Part shown: in pieces, positions 1 to 14,049 of the stretch
Layout: every line of letters starts with the position of its first letter
Position numbering within the stretch: position 1 is the stretch's first letter
Assembly (NCBI RefSeq): GCF_001640805.2
Contig: NC_066853.1
Coordinates: forward strand, 22,627,173 to 22,691,172
Direction: 5' to 3'
Length of the DNA: 64,000 nt
Source: Lates calcarifer
Lineage: Eukaryota > Chordata > Actinopteri > Centropomidae
Program-made: the position numbers and the translations under genes
The notes under the pieces: model-generated
Seen by the model: only the letters and a program-made list of their open reading frames with translations
What the model was told of the DNA's origin: nothing
The model's database searches: none

Positions 1-1597
1 GGTCTTTTGCTACCATGAGTGCAGTGAACCTCAGCAACAACATTGCAGCTCATACAGCCACAACAATGAGCTGAAAGTTATCATTAAGCTCACTAAAGTC
101 AGGTGATAAGCCTCTGTGGGTTTGTCATTCTGAGAGGTTCATTTTGCATATAAGTAGTCAAGTGATCAATTCTTATTATAAAAGTCAAAGATACTGTAAA
201 GCTGATTTTTAACACTGATTGGTAATGACCTTGGTATGTTTTCATGTAGCTGCCGCCCTCAGGTTAAATTGGGAACATTTTCAAACTGACGTGGTATATT
301 GTAAGATTGTGCAAATATGTTATTGTACTTCAATTTACAGCAGAAACCAGCTCTTAAATATTTAATTTCACATAGATTGTACAATACTGATTAAATTCTA
401 AAATGGAGAACAAAAGAAACACAAAAACACTGCGGGTCCAAGTCAAATGCTTTGACTTGTGAGGTGTGAAGTTCATACTTAATCCTCAGCCCCCCCCCCA
501 ACCCCCAACAAGCTCACCTGAGACCCTGCTGCACCTGAGAGACGAGACGTCAGGGTGGTTGAGGGTCTGAGGGCTCGTCACAACACCAAGCTGCTCACAC
601 ATGTCCAAGGACAAAGACCCCAACACCTGTGGGTGCAGAGGTCAGGGATGATGATGGGGTGGGGGGCCTGTATGGGTGGATTGCAAGGAGGCTGAGAGGA
701 GCATATAAATGTTACGGAGACATGCATGGTAACCGAGCTAAGTGCTTGAAGGCGTTTAAGAGGATGTGTGTGTGTTTGAAGGGAAATGAATGAGAATGTG
801 TTGAGCGGCAAGTGTGCCACATACATGTGTGTGTATGTGTGTAGTTCTCTCCACGTCACTGCCTTTCCATGCAGTCCAGGTGTGCGTTGGGATCTATTGT
901 CATCCAACTGGACTTATCGCCCCCTCTTCTCCCTGTCAGCTACCTGCCCTTTGATGTCTGGGAAGTCTTTCACCCTCTTTCTGCGTGGGTCAACATTCCA
1001 GCAGCCACACAACACACACACACACATACATACAAAAACACACCTGCGTGTACACACACATACATAAAGAAACGTGTGTTGAAACATACACACATAAGAG
1101 AGGGAGGGCAAGAAGAGAGCAAAGGGAGAGGGGAAGGGAGGAATAACAAAAGAAGAGGAGGGGAGTGAAGTACAAGTAAACACTTGCTCTGTATCAAAGA
1201 AGCAGCTTTAAAACTGAGCTGAAACAGAATCTGCTGTGGAGAACAAGCCACCAGACCCTCGACAGTAACATCAATAGAACGATAAAATCCAGTATTATTC
1301 ATTTATTCACTTCAGCTGGGAGGAATGTTACACACAAGCTGTTGTCAACATTTGGGGAAAATACAGTTGTTTTGGCTTTTGTACAACTGTATATAAATTA
1401 TGTAACTAAGTGTCAACTCAAGCAATAGCAATATTAAAATAAAATTAAAACATTAGTTACATAATAATTAATAATTAATTCCTTAATAAATTAATAATAA
1501 ACAATTGGTAGCAGCATTTTTTTTTAAGATACAGAGAAAAAACCCAGACTTGATTAGAAATACTGACACACAGTGGACACACATTAACATCTTTTAC
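1..1597. other. Gene-free flank, left edge
   Basis: No exon-like open frame with a recognisable product is seen. The stretch holds a short poly-C run near 489-498, a CA/TG-rich patch at about 1009-1063 and purine-rich sequence at about 1095-1170, then AT-rich DNA. Open frames here are short and made of CA/TG translation (Thr-His or Cys-Val runs), so I treat them as chance. Confidence 0.6.
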
Positions 1598-1952
1598 ATA
1601 AAGAAATTGTCTGGCTATTTGGGGAAGAGTTAGATAAGTAGTTCTCTTATATCTGTCTGTTAAATATGAAGCTAGAGCCAGCAGTCACTTAGCTTATCCT
1701 AACACAGATAAGCAGCCGGCACCTCTGAGGCTCACTCATTAACATGTTAGGTCTTTTTTGTTTAATCCATAAAAAAAAAACAAAAAAACAAGTTAGGTAA
1801 ACAAGGTAAACCCAGAAAGTTGAGGTGTAAAAGCCAGGCCACCTGTTTCTTCATGCTAAGTCAAGGTGATGGTCTCCCAGCTGTAGCTTTAACAAACTCA
1901 AACTCATCTAACTCTCGGTAAGAAGGAGAGTGAATTCCCCAAATATTATTTC
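1598..1952. mobile_element. Palindromic-ended MITE, copy A (decayed)
   Basis: The text contains the hallmarks of an abundant percomorph non-autonomous element: 'TAAATATGAAGCTAGAGCCAG', a 'GCACCTCTGAGGCTCAC' block, and an end that reads 'ATCTAACTCTCGGTAAGAA' followed by 'CCCCAAATATTAT'. The same order of blocks recurs in the copies at about 8.6, 20.3 and 48.0 kb, and the 48.0 kb copy shows the inverted ends best. This copy has diverged strongly. The family name is not known to me; identification rests on recall of the consensus and on the internal comparison. Confidence 0.7.
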
Positions 1953-2066
1953 TCAGAGTAAAAGTAGTAATACTACTGTAAAGATACCGAAGTAAAGTGC
2001 ATACTTAAGCTAAAGGACATCAGTAATAAAGTAGTAAATGTACCTAGATACTTTCCACAACTAATA
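1953..2066. mobile_element. Fragment of 'AAAGTAC' hAT-like repeat
   Basis: Short fragment containing 'GAGTAAAAGTAGTAATACTA', 'GAAGTAAAGTGCATACTTAAG' like text and the typical end 'TAGATACTTTCCACAAC'. These phrases belong to a teleost repeat built around repeated AGTAAA/GTACTT words. A longer copy of the family is at 31.34-31.82 kb. It abuts MITE copy A, so the two insertions may be nested or adjacent. Confidence 0.5.
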
Positions 2067-2915
2067 TATCAAATAATTTAAATAAAACAATAAAATATTC
2101 ACTTCACATGTGGTATATGGAAGTCAGTTGTCTCTTGTTAAGTACAGATTTGCTCTGTCCGTGTATGGTATATACATATATATTATATCACCATGCAAAC
2201 ACAATGTTTGACCAGAGTTTTGTCTCCTATAACAAGTCTTCCCTCCTCACACTAAGTCTGTCTGTGTCTGTGGTTGTTTTCCCAGCACTCTTGATGGCTG
2301 GTGCTGACAGATGACAGACTGTCAAGGGCCTCTGATCACACAAACAGCTTCAGCAGCACACTTTCACTCACTGTTACACCCACTTTTATGCACTCAGCTT
2401 GACTGGCACTCCTACAGAATGGAAGAGGATGAAGATTATACTTAAATGTATCAAGAGGGAGAGTTGAATCTTCAGGATTGGACATGTTTTTCAGCAGTTT
2501 TGTTTAGTAAGAATCTGTTCTGTCTGAAAATCTATTTACATTTTTGTTTCAGTATACAAGATAGCTTTTTAAAATGGCATTTATTAGTTAAGAAATGCAA
2601 AGAATAAAGAGAGTATGTTTTATTCTGTCACAAAAGGAGAGAAGGGGTGGTCCTCAAGTTCAGTTTTTCTATTTGACCTTTGTACTTGATGGTGTAGTTT
2701 TACGTTTCAGGTTAATTGGTGCAAAGATGATGTCTGCGTGTGTGTGCTCCTATGCATGTGTGTGTGTCAAGGTTTGGGTGATGCCTGTATATTTCTGCCT
2801 CCCTCTCTCAGCCAGGTGCATAGCAGTGCTGTAGAGCTTTTATCCCAGGCAGATCCCTGAGAATGTAGGGAATTTCTCCCAGATGCTCCTGGTCACAGTG
2901 CCCCGGCAGCTCCTA

Positions 2916-2952
<37 letters not shown>

Positions 2953-5900
2953 CTCTGCTGCTCCCCACCCCCCACAACCCCGACACCATTGACAGACACA
3001 GCCCAAAGAGCAGACACCTGGCTTTACATGCACACACAGACACACACCCTGGGGAACTTCAGGGAAAGTCAGGGATCAGCAGAAACACTCTAGAGAAACA
3101 GGAGAAGACAGAAGGGACCAGATGCAAGATAGTACTCAACAAGAGAGAGAGAGAGGGGAGTGTGGGGGGTGGCAAAAAAAATGAGACTGAAACAAAGGCA
3201 AGAAGCAATGATTGAAAGGTCGATGTAACAAACAATGAAAGTTTACTTATGAACCAACCAAAAAAAAAAAAAAAAAACTAACAACATGACACATACTCCA
3301 CATTACAAGATCAATTATGTTCAATATCATGGTCAAAGCCAATGTCACAAATCACTTTGCATGTCACTCAGCGTCTTTTCCAAAAATGTTCTCGATTCAA
3401 AAGGAGAAACAAAACAAGTTTAGCACCTGAGTTTGAAATACTATAAATAAAATGCTCATTAATTAGAGTGTTGCAGAGAGTCTGGGCTGGGAAGAGTTAA
3501 CTGACTCGTACAGTCTGTCGGTGAGGGCGCGGCCTACCTGTCAGTCAGGAGTTAACACCACCTGAGAGTCCTGTCAGCCTCACTTCCTCTCCTTTCTACC
3601 TCCTGTCAATCAACCCACCACACAGCAAAACCACACTTGTGTGCATAATAGAGTGTGTGCACATCCCATATGTTTGTGTGGTTTATATGGATTGAAAATT
3701 AAAGATAGCATAAAAATAACAAAAGTTTCGGCTTCAGTAGATGTCATGTTTAAGGGAGTGAAATGAGCGCTGGATGTGTGAAACACTCATCAGATAATGT
3801 GAAAACAAAACACTGCGGCTGCAGAAACCTGTCGCTTGCAGCTCTTCCGTGGCATTTCTCCTTGTTGTAGCACTGACTGGCATGTATGATAATGTCTTGT
3901 CTCAATTCACACACTGAAAGAATGAAAATCATTTAGCTGGTGGGAAGAGAATCCACATGCTCCCTCAATCCTGACAAACACACACACACACACACACACA
4001 CACGGTCGTGCACTCATACACACGCATTGCTCGTTATCTAAACACTGCAGGACATGGTTCTCCACTCCACTCCTCTTCTTTCTCTGTCTGTGTCTGCACC
4101 TCTGAGGCCAAGGCAAACATTAGGTGTGTGTGATACACTCATATCTCAACACATACACACACACCTCTTCCCCCTGCCAATTCCCCAGATGTGCTGAAAC
4201 TTAAAGGCAGGTGGTGTGTGTGTGTATGTATGTGTGTTGGGAGTGGTGCAAATCGCATCATATCCACAGAGGGAAAACAAAAACTCCTCTATCACACTTA
4301 ATTCTCATTGTTGGCCATAACAAGCATAAAATCTTCATGTTATTATACTTTATGTGAGTCCAATTGATTATCTATAAAAGAACAAAATACTTGTTTGCAG
4401 ATACTGCCTCAAAAGAATCACGTCTGTCCCTTGTTGTCTTCAGTGACCACTTGAACAAGCAGATTCAGCTGGAGGAAGTGCAAGAGATTGACAACAAAGG
4501 AAAATGGGTTTGAAGACAGAGAAAATGGGTTTAAAAAGACAGTGAGTACAGCTTGTCTGCGGCGCTGCAGCCGTGCAGCTGTGTGCTGTCTCTGTCAGTC
4601 GGCTGGTCTCTGTTTCACAGAGAATTCCTCTGCGGCTCTCTAATAGGTTGACAACCTCCCCCCGGCCTCACAACGCTGACCTGCTATTGGTTCCCCGGGG
4701 GCCACGGACCTCCCCCACACTCAGACAGACACAGACCCTGCACTTTAGAGTGTGTGTATGGATGTGTGTAGGTGAAAGACACGGAGCCAGTGTACACCTG
4801 TCTGTTGTTCTGCTAGTCGTGTGGAAAAAAAAGTGTGCATAAAAGGAATCTCTTGTGAACAGCCGCTCAGCACACACTTGTCACTTGTGTGGAAGTGGGG
4901 CTGAAATTCTGAGGAAAAAAATAAGGAAAAAAACATGCAAAAGAAAAGATGAAAGTACTAACAGTGCTCTGTAGTGGAGAATCTGTCCTGTTTTATGCTG
5001 CGGTCACATCCTGTGGGAATAACAGTCTTCATAAAGCAGCAGTTTGGAAGTGATCATGCATGTGAACTCATTTTGAAACCAACCAAGATGCTGTAATTGA
5101 AGTTTTCTGTTGACCTTGGATACTCCTGCTCGGCTTTTTAACACTTGGATACACATGCATTTGAGTTCAGATTGCACAGCAAACACTGCAATGTCACTGT
5201 GTCCTGCCATTGCACAGTGACACAGAGAAAAGAATGAAAAGAATGATAAAAACACAGCTTCTTTTATTCACTCCCTACAGTCCACAAATTCTCTTATGGA
5301 GCTACTTCTCCCCACAAAAATAATATACAGACAAATGACCCTTTTCCTTTAACGCTCCTATTTAGCACATAGATGTTTACACTTATTTTTTCTGATAAGG
5401 GCTCCTCTAACTCTAACTGACATCTCCCTCTCTCTCCTGTAAGTTTTGTTCCACCTGTCGGGATGGGACGACTTACATCTTCACCTTTCTGATGGATACA
5501 TTAAATTGGTGACCTCTCATTACTCCCAGGACAATGCTGCTCATCCTCATCTCAACAGAGTCTTGATCACCTAATTCAATACACCTGTGCAGGTGTGCAG
5601 GACCCAGCTAATAACCAACAACAGACCTTTTTTGCAGGCAACATTTTCATGTGTCATAGCAGGGAACAAATACCGCTTAGTATGAGGACTATGTTCAGTA
5701 TACATGAGGAAACAATAACATAGCAATTACATACTGGTCTCAATGGGCCTTTTGCACATGTGCACATTTTGCTTACTGCGTTGTAGCAGAGAAACTTACA
5801 ACAACAATCATGTCTCTGTTCAAGTTTGGTGTGCAGTGTCATGAGAGAACCAACAATTCCAGGGGCCTGCACTAGCACACCTGAACAGAACGTAGCCGTT

Positions 5901-7700
5901 ATTAATATAATCACTTATACCTGCGTTTGACAGGTCAACATGTATCCACGATAAAGACCAATTGATTTGTTCATACCCTATTCACTTTAGAGGGAGATGT
6001 ACACCCTTGTGTTCCATCTGGCGCCTTTCAGCCAGAATATTAAAAAAAAATAATAATGACATGTGGAGTGGGAGACAGTTGTGCGAAGGTTTGGCCTTGG
6101 GTTGAGGTGGGAACAGGGAGAGAAGGTCTTCTTATCACATCACCCACAGCTAGTACAGATAGTGAGAACTCTCAGGGCACTTGAGGGTCATATGAGGTTA
6201 GGGAACTATCTGCATTGGAGTCTGCTGACAGTGACCCAGGTGGTCAGGTCTACACCAGACACCTGAGGCTGTGCCTGGCTGAGGCCATGGGGGTCCAACA
6301 GAGGGCAGGGGATGTCAGACAATGGTACACAGTTAGCTTGTGCTGGTTCTTCTTAATTTATGTTATGATACCCTGACGACTGTCATTATATTTCAGAGCA
6401 TGTCAGCCAGTATTCCACCTTTTATCCTTGGCATAGCAGCTGCACAGTTGGAACAGTCACTTTTGACTATTCATGTGATCTTTCAACTTCAATGAGCCAC
6501 ATATAAGTTAGTTTCAAGCATTTTTTGCACACAATATGTGTATTGTTTGACAGATCACCCATAGTATGTTTGTGATTATATATACAGAGCAAAAATACAT
6601 ATATATCATATGTAACTATTCAAGTATGAAACTATATATTTAGTTTAATTGTTCTTCTTGTTTAATTACTTGTTTTGGCTACAGGAAAAAGAGGAAGACT
6701 GAAATTGTCTAACATCTGTGAATCAGACTTAACAGAAGTTTATGGTTCAACCCCAGACTTGAACCCAAAGACTGTCAACAGAAGCCTGATATGGGCAAGA
6801 CTTTAGCTCTATGACTGCATATGAGCTTGGGAGGCAACTGCCTGTTTGTAGTGACAGTAGAGTTGCAGCCAGACTGCACCACCACTGCCCATTGTGTGTT
6901 CACAAGTAGGACGTAGTAGGATCACCTGGATGCTAAGACAAGCAGCACTTCTGTACATAAGAATTAACTAAATAGATCAAATTAATCATTGCTGTAGTTT
7001 CACCACAGCAGACAAAGGATATTTTAAATGCTGCAAAACCAAACCCCGATGAATGTGAGGTTGTGGGTTTCCAGCACCTCTGGGGTCACTGCTAGAGGGA
7101 AAACAAAGGAAGAAAGGGTTAGAGTAGAGGTTAGTACAGAGGAAATAAAGGGCAGGAGTCTATCACAGAGATTGGCACTGACAGGGCACTGACAGCAGAT
7201 TTTACAACAAAAAGAAAGCAGAGTTGAAAAGGAGTGGAGCGTTATCTGTTGCTAATGTGCTGCTGAAATGTAATAGTAAGAGTAGTAAGAAGGTAAGAGA
7301 GTCACATGCAAACAGCAAAGAAAAACATCTTAACCACCCGTTACTTGATGCATTACATAAATCCAGTGGTGACATGGAGACAGAGTGTACAGACAGGGGA
7401 AGAAATAAAACAATACACTCTCCTTAGTCATTCTGACGCTGTGAGCAGGGCTAATTAACACAAACAGGAACTGGGCAGATGGATGGAGAGGAATGGAGTG
7501 GTGAAATTAAAGAAGAGAACTCAAGGACTCTCCTCCTTGGCTCCACACTGAGTGCTTAACAATCTCTCCATCATTGTCATGTCATCACTCAATTAAAAGG
7601 TTAGACCATGTTTATTCTTTCTATTAGCAAGATTTGGAAAACATCAACAAGCACTTATTACCAAGACTCACCGCCTCCAGGCAAAGCCACTGCTAATTGT
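2067..7700. other. Gene-free desert segment with simple repeats
   Basis: No coding exon is recognised. Contents: (CA)n at 2918-2951 and about 3975-4003, a poly-A run at 3260-3278, scattered CA/TG tracts, and an unremarkable AT-rich background. The segment 5990-6340 is less repetitive and has a 67-codon open frame starting at 6063 that resembles no family I know; I would not call it a gene. Confidence 0.5.
2918..2951. repeat. (CA)n microsatellite
   Basis: About 17 uninterrupted AC units. Confidence 0.95.
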
Positions 7701-7704
7701 AGTT

Positions 7705-7731
7705 TATGTGTGTGTGTGTGTGTGTGTGCGT

Positions 7732-7768
<37 letters not shown>

Positions 7769-7769
7769 T
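7705..7769. repeat. Compound (TG)n-(GA)n microsatellite
   Basis: About 11 TG units followed directly by about 19 GA units with one AAA interruption. A run of (TG)n against (GA)n like this is typical of slipped-strand expansion in fish DNA. Confidence 0.95.
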
Positions 7770-8599
7770 GTTGATTCTCTGGAGACAATACACTGTTTTT
7801 TTCTTTCTACATTTTACATTACGAAAGATGTCATTCATATAAGCCTAGATTTTTGTGTGAGACTGAATAAATATCCCTGTAACGTCTCTATAGTATCATT
7901 ATTAAAGGTTCTATGTGTGACACTCACAAAATCCTTGTTATTAATGACACCAGTGGCTGAACTGCAGTCAGCATCTTGTTGTTTGCACTAGTACTCCACA
8001 GGTAAGTGTGAGCGAGCATCCCTGGGCATCGGCTAATACAGTGAGGTGACATACACAAGACTGAACAGAACTGATGGCATCATGTTGATAGATGAGCTAA
8101 CTGGACAGTGCAAGACAGGGCAGCCTCGCTTCTGTTGGGCCATGGGACCGTCACAGCCATTCCAACACTCTCAGCTCCAGTGTCCAGCTGACACCAGTGT
8201 CAGCAGCCCAGCAGGAGAGACACTTCACAGTGCAGTAGGATTTCATAACTGAGCTTTGACTGAGATGCCTACTTTAAGTTTCTTCATCTGTGGAAATCTG
8301 GTGTTTTCTCATACCAGGTGATGCACAGAGGCATTAAAATGTGAGTTTTTAGATAAAACGTAACAGTCATGTACAGAAGAATGGTGTGGGGTGGCTGCTG
8401 AGATTAACTGAAACTACATGTACAGGGGAGTGTACAGTATTTATGAATAAGGAGAACCATGAACCAATGAACCACAAGAACCTGACCAGTAAATATGCAA
8501 AAGATGTCATTATCTTGATACCAGTGATCTGCCTGGTGCCTATATTGGAAACAAATTAAATGATGGTGGAATGTTTTACTCCTTGATGTGTGACTGATT

Positions 8600-8905
8600 G
8601 GTGCCTTCATATCTTCTTGTTAAATATGAAGCTATGAAGCCAGGAGACTTAGCTACTTAGCTAAAGACTGTAAATAGCGGGAACAGCTAACCTGACTATG
8701 TTGTTGTTGTTATTGTTGCTGACTATGTTGGGTTGAAACAAACTGGATATAATGTGTTAATTTGTCATCTTTAGAGGTGGCAGATTTGTTACCCTTACAC
8801 GGAGCCAGGCCAGTTGTTTCCAGTCTTTGCGCTAAACTAAGCTAAGCTAACTGGCTGCTCTCAGCAAGAAAGGGATTAAGCATATTTCCCAATAAAGCGT
8901 CTTTA
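8600..8905. mobile_element. Palindromic-ended MITE, copy B (decayed)
   Basis: Shows 'TAAATATGAAGCTATGAAGCC', 'GCTTAGCT'-like words, 'GGAGCCAGGCCAGTTGTTTCC', 'AAGCTAAGCTAACTGGCTGCT' and a right end 'CATATTTCCCAATAAAGCGT'. Block order matches copies at 1.6, 20.3 and 48.0 kb. It contains a private (TTG)n expansion at about 8699-8717. The left terminus is not clear. Confidence 0.75.
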
Positions 8906-9190
8906 ACAATCAACTGTTGGTCAAAGCAGACTCAGACATGAGAGTTTGTCGGTGCATGTGTGTGTACAGTATGGTTGTATGTGTCAGTGTGACCACAGTA
9001 ACATGATAAGCAGGTAAATTTGGAAGCAGAAGATAACACACCTCAGCCTGTGTCTGCCTCTGAGTCACTACTCCTCTTCTCTGTCCTTCTATCTCCTTGT
9101 CCTCTCTTCCAATTTGTTTGTCTGCTTAAATCATCCTGTAGGGTCCAGATAGGCATCTCCCCCAAATCTCAGACAGGAGACACACACACT

Positions 9191-9227
<37 letters not shown>

Positions 9228-11965
9228 CACTACCACCACCATATACCTCAGAACCAGTGAGTGTATGCCCATGTCTGAAGTTTGTGTATCCCAGTGTGTG
9301 GGTGCACACAAAGTTATGTGTGATTGGATCTCTGCAAATAAGATAAGGCCGGTGCTACGATGATGATGCTTGTGCGAAAGTGCAAGAATGTGTTGCGGCA
9401 GTAGTGTGTGCACGCTGGTTTGCAAGCACACAGTACGTATATGTGTGTGAGCAAAGCAGGAAGCAAACTACTCTGCAGCACAATGCTGGCGATAAGGGCG
9501 GGTTCATGTGTGTGTGCTTGTGCGTTACCAGGGAGGTGGGACGGGGTTCAGTGGTAGGACACGCTCGTCCATGCTGGTATTCGTGAGAGGCTCCCAAATA
9601 CCAGGGCGGGATGTGGGGGAGGGCGGTGGCGGGATGGTGGTGGGGAGTTGTGGCAGGGAAATGCCCAAATCCTGGCACTTTATCTCTCCAAGCAGAAATG
9701 AAGTATGCTCGTACAAAACAGTGCAACACAATTACAGGTTTACTTGCATACTGTAGTTCCAACAAATTCATTTGGCAGGTGTATTAATCTAAGTCCCAAA
9801 GTCTCTGCACTGATTACTGACTACTGAGTGAAAAATATTTGCCATATTAAAATCTTGTGTTTTATGGAGAGAAAGAAAAGTATGGTAGTTTAATTAAGGT
9901 TTCCCATTATTAACTGACATAGCACTTTGACCTTGAAGTGGTAATTTAACTTAAGCCTGATTATTGTTATAATATCACAAATTATTACCAAGAGGTATTC
10001 ACAGTCTCGGTAAAGGACATCCTCAATATAAATAAATACACAAAAGTTGAGGCATTTAAAGTAAGTAATTGATCAGTGTATTAAAATATGCAATACTGGC
10101 TCAAATGGATCTTAGAATGCATGTATATAGGTGCAGGTGCAGTCTGTATAGTCATTTATTCCAGTTATTCCAGTGATAGTGAAGCGGCTCTACTGGGTGT
10201 ATTTATTCTTGTGCATCAGTCATGCTAAAGTCTGAACAATTTTCATGAGTCAGCACCAGCAGTAATGTCTGTGTATTTTTAGTGCGAATGCATCAACTGT
10301 ATAGGCCCGCTCTTCTCTGTGTGTGTATGCTTGTGTACCCAGGTATACAGTGTATGGCAGCATTAGGGCTTTTGTGTGTGTGTGTGTGGTCTAGGTTTCA
10401 CTCATGTTGTGGGCATCTAAATCTGTTAACAAAGGTTAGAGTAAAGGAAATGACTGTAAGTTAATGTAATGTCCCCTGAAGTCATGGAGACAAGACTGTG
10501 TGTGTGTGTGTGTGTGTGTGTGTCCATCCTGCAGCAGGTGTCAGCAGTGACAGGGTGGATTGTCTGAGCAGACTTTGGCTCAGAGCTGAAGTGTGAAGTG
10601 ACACTCAGTACTAACTAAGGCTCTCAATCTAATTGCTGTTGCTTGCAGCTGTTCAACAACAGGCACACACATACATTTACACACATAACCCCTGTACTGT
10701 ATATGCACATGAAAATGGTGCAAACCTATATATACAGTAGCTGAGGAAAGACTGCACACAGAGCATGGCCTGAAGTGTCATTCAATCCAACAATGCAGTA
10801 CACTGATATCACTACTCACCACAGTTTGGACACAGTTTTTTTTGTTTATCACAAATAAATGTTTTATCAGACCAAGTCAACAGCAGATTTACACCCATGT
10901 TATAGATCAGTGTGAAGTATCACAAGATCTAACTGTATGACTGTGTGAAATAAATGATCCATTCTGTGATGTAAGAGTCTCAATTTACAGAATTTAGTCA
11001 GTTGCACCCACACCAAAATGATCATGGTGCATTGCGCAGAAACAAATTAACTTTTTTCTGAGGGACAGTGATGGATTTTCTCACACATGTGAACCTATTT
11101 GGGAAGTACCGAGGAAGAGAGGAGACACACCTGTGTACTTGTCCACAATGCTTTGCACCATTCACCTGCCAAATACACAGTGCGTGGCATGATGGTGCAC
11201 CTGCCTTGAGTTTTTTTTTTTTTTTTAACTGTAGTCACTGGAGGCACACCCACACAAATAATTATTCCAATAATTCACCAAACAGAGTATAAGCTGGTTT
11301 AGACACCACTCCCACTGTTTATATATGATAACTGTGAATTTAACACCTTTCTACACACACACACACACACCTGCAGCCACCAAATTACTGAAAGTGCACC
11401 TTCATAAACTGCACACCTGATCTTGATTAAAGAAAACAGAGCCCAGTGACACACATCACACCCATTTACACACATGCACATACAGACATGGCACAGGAAG
11501 AGAATGATGAGGCAGCTGACAGGAGCAAACAAAAGCAGTGCCCCTAAAAAAACATGCAAACACAATGAGCATTGAGAAAGCTGAACACGCACAAGTAAGT
11601 AGCCGCAACATAAAGTCATCTTATCTGCAAAAGTCTGCTTATGTGTAAATCTGTGCATGGGGCATTTAAACCTAAAGCATATCCTTCCTTGTTCCACCTC
11701 CGTTGTGGAGTGTGTGTGTGTGTGTGTGTGAGTGTGGGTGCATGTATGAGAGAGAGAGAGAGAGTGAGCTAGTTATGTTTTATTATTTTTGAAAGTATGA
11801 AAACAAACAAGCAGTGCTGTGCATGTATGTGTATGTTTGTGATGGTAGCCAAGACCATTATGAAAGCAAGTGTGCAAGGTGCAAGTGTGTCTCTTGTGTG
11901 TGTAAGAGGGAGTAGCTTCATTATTTTGAAAATGAATATGAAAACAAACTCTTTAAGGCTTAGGA

Positions 11966-11997
<32 letters not shown>

Positions 11998-14049
11998 CGG
12001 TTCTTTGTGTAGTGTAATACTTTAAATGGCACCTGTTGACAGTTATTTACCCTCTTACACACATTCACACACATAAGCATGATCCAAAACACTAGGGGCT
12101 CTTTATATTTGAGCCAAATTATTGATACAGTGAGTGTGTGATATCCATCTGCTGGCGTGTGGCACTACAAGGCAAAAGAGAAGCTGAACAGAGGGATGAA
12201 CGAGGGCAAAAGGTAAATATTTGGTCTAGTTAAAGTGCTGGTGTTAAGAGTAGTGAGGCTGTTTGTTTGAAGCGTCTCTCCCCTTCCAGTGTGTAAACTT
12301 GGCTACCAGATAAAGACTCAGCCCCACTCGCCTCTGAGAGATGAAGAGAAAAGAGAGTGAGGGAAGGATAACAAAATAAACACAAAACAAATGAAGGAGT
12401 GTCTCTCCAGCGGCTCCTATCGCTATCAGAAACATTTACTGTTCCATGGCACAACAAATAATATGGTGACAAGTGAGCAAAATATAAATAGCACTGCTGT
12501 AGTGTGGGCCTAAATGGAAAACAAAGAGAAGGAAAAAAAAAAAAGACACAATGTCAGGCTAGCACTCTGATAAAGAGATGAGCTGAAGAAAATATGTCAG
12601 TCCTTTGAGCATACAGCACTTTATAAGTCCACGTCTACATCATTCTGTAAAAATATGTGTTTTGGCTAAGACAGAAATGCATGAAAAGGTGATAAAATGA
12701 GGTGTTAGTGGAAAAAAAATATGAGGGGATAGATGAGGACAGAAACATGCAGACAGGGGAGAAAGAGCGGCAAAGAGACGGAGATGTAAAGATAGAGCGT
12801 GGGCCAGAAAATGAGGAGGTTCAGCCGGGCCAAAGATGGAGAGATAGCTCAGCCAATAAGATCCAGAGTGTGAAAGACAGAGGTTTTCTGTGGAACCCAG
12901 AGAGGCTGTCAATCCAAAGGAGTCCACACTCCAACTGAATATTTATTCAGCAAATAGAATAAAAAGAGGGAGGGTATGGGTGGAGGGTGGGTTCTATTTA
13001 TAGTCACTTGTACCAGGGCGGCACAATATGAAGAAATTGCAAGCATGATAACAATATTCAGCATATCTACTATGAACCATCTTTATATCTGTTGATAAAA
13101 TAGAACAAAAATATTCAAGATCTAGATTTTAGATAACTTTTTGTGTAATTGTTCAATTAAAGTCTGAATTCACATATGTTACTTATTTTTCAAAAGATTA
13201 CAAGGAAGAGGTTCAGCTCCATTAATTGATTCGGGTACATGGGCACGAAGTTTCCTTTTTTTTCCACGACCCTCATTACATTTGTTTGTTAGTTTGAAAG
13301 TTCAAGTGAGTGTCACAAAAAAAATTTTGGAAAATTTGCATCCATGTACACAAATCAATAGATTCAGTTTCAGGAACTGCTCTGAGACTGGATTGCACAT
13401 TTGCATACACATAAGAATAATTTTAGTCATCACAAACTGGATCTAAAAAAATGATAAAATGAGTAAATATCAAACAATGATACAACTGGTCATTATTATT
13501 GTTATCCATAATCATGGTAGTATAACAACAAAAATACTATGAAAACAATGTATTGTAACCTCACTTAAATCATTGATTCCTTTTTAATACTTGATGCTTT
13601 TTGTTAACCACAAACTTAACTACAAAAAGCCATGTATTTAATTTTCTTATTTTTGTGTGATGTTTTATAGTATACTTTTATAACAATACTAACTACAAAT
13701 AAAAACATGGGTCAAATGATTTTTTGTGCAAAAATTACAGAGGTAGCCCTTTTTAAAACCCTGAATAGTGTCTGCAGGTATTGCTTTCAGGACTGAATAC
13801 AGTCCCTACAACACTCCCCCGAAAGCACAGTCACGCAGTCTGTATATAAGCTGAAAGGCAAAACCCAGGGCAAAAGAAATGCGTGGTTGGCATTATTCCT
13901 AAAACTACAGTCTCTTTTCCCATGCACCCCCAAAGCAAATCCACAAATCCTGCAATGATCTCTCAGCTGAGGACTCAAAATACAACACAGCTAGACAAAC
14001 TAATTAGTGTTACACACTGTCAGTCATGACCATAAATATTCAATGTTGA
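8906..14049. other. Gene-free desert segment rich in CA/TG tracts
   Basis: No supported exon. Main simple repeats are (CA)n at 9181-9226, (TG)n at 10497-10523, (CA)n at about 11353-11371, (TG)n at about 11709-11730 with (GA)n at 11748-11764, and (TG)n at 11965-11995. The 13.0-13.7 kb part is AT-rich and featureless. Several reading frames exceed 90 codons but consist largely of dinucleotide-repeat translation. Confidence 0.5.

Noticed and set aside
578..1302. Overlapping open frames of 60-110 codons on both strands
   Set aside because: They are produced by CA/TG and purine repeats (Cys-Val and Thr-His runs), with no splice sites or known domain.
6063..6266. A 67-codon frame beginning MEWETVVRRF
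   Set aside because: No recognised family, no clear splice signals or promoter; too short to support alone.
9126..9771. Open frames up to 138 codons near 9.1-9.8 kb
   Set aside because: They cross the (CA)n tract and have low-complexity composition; no family resemblance and no matching exon partners.
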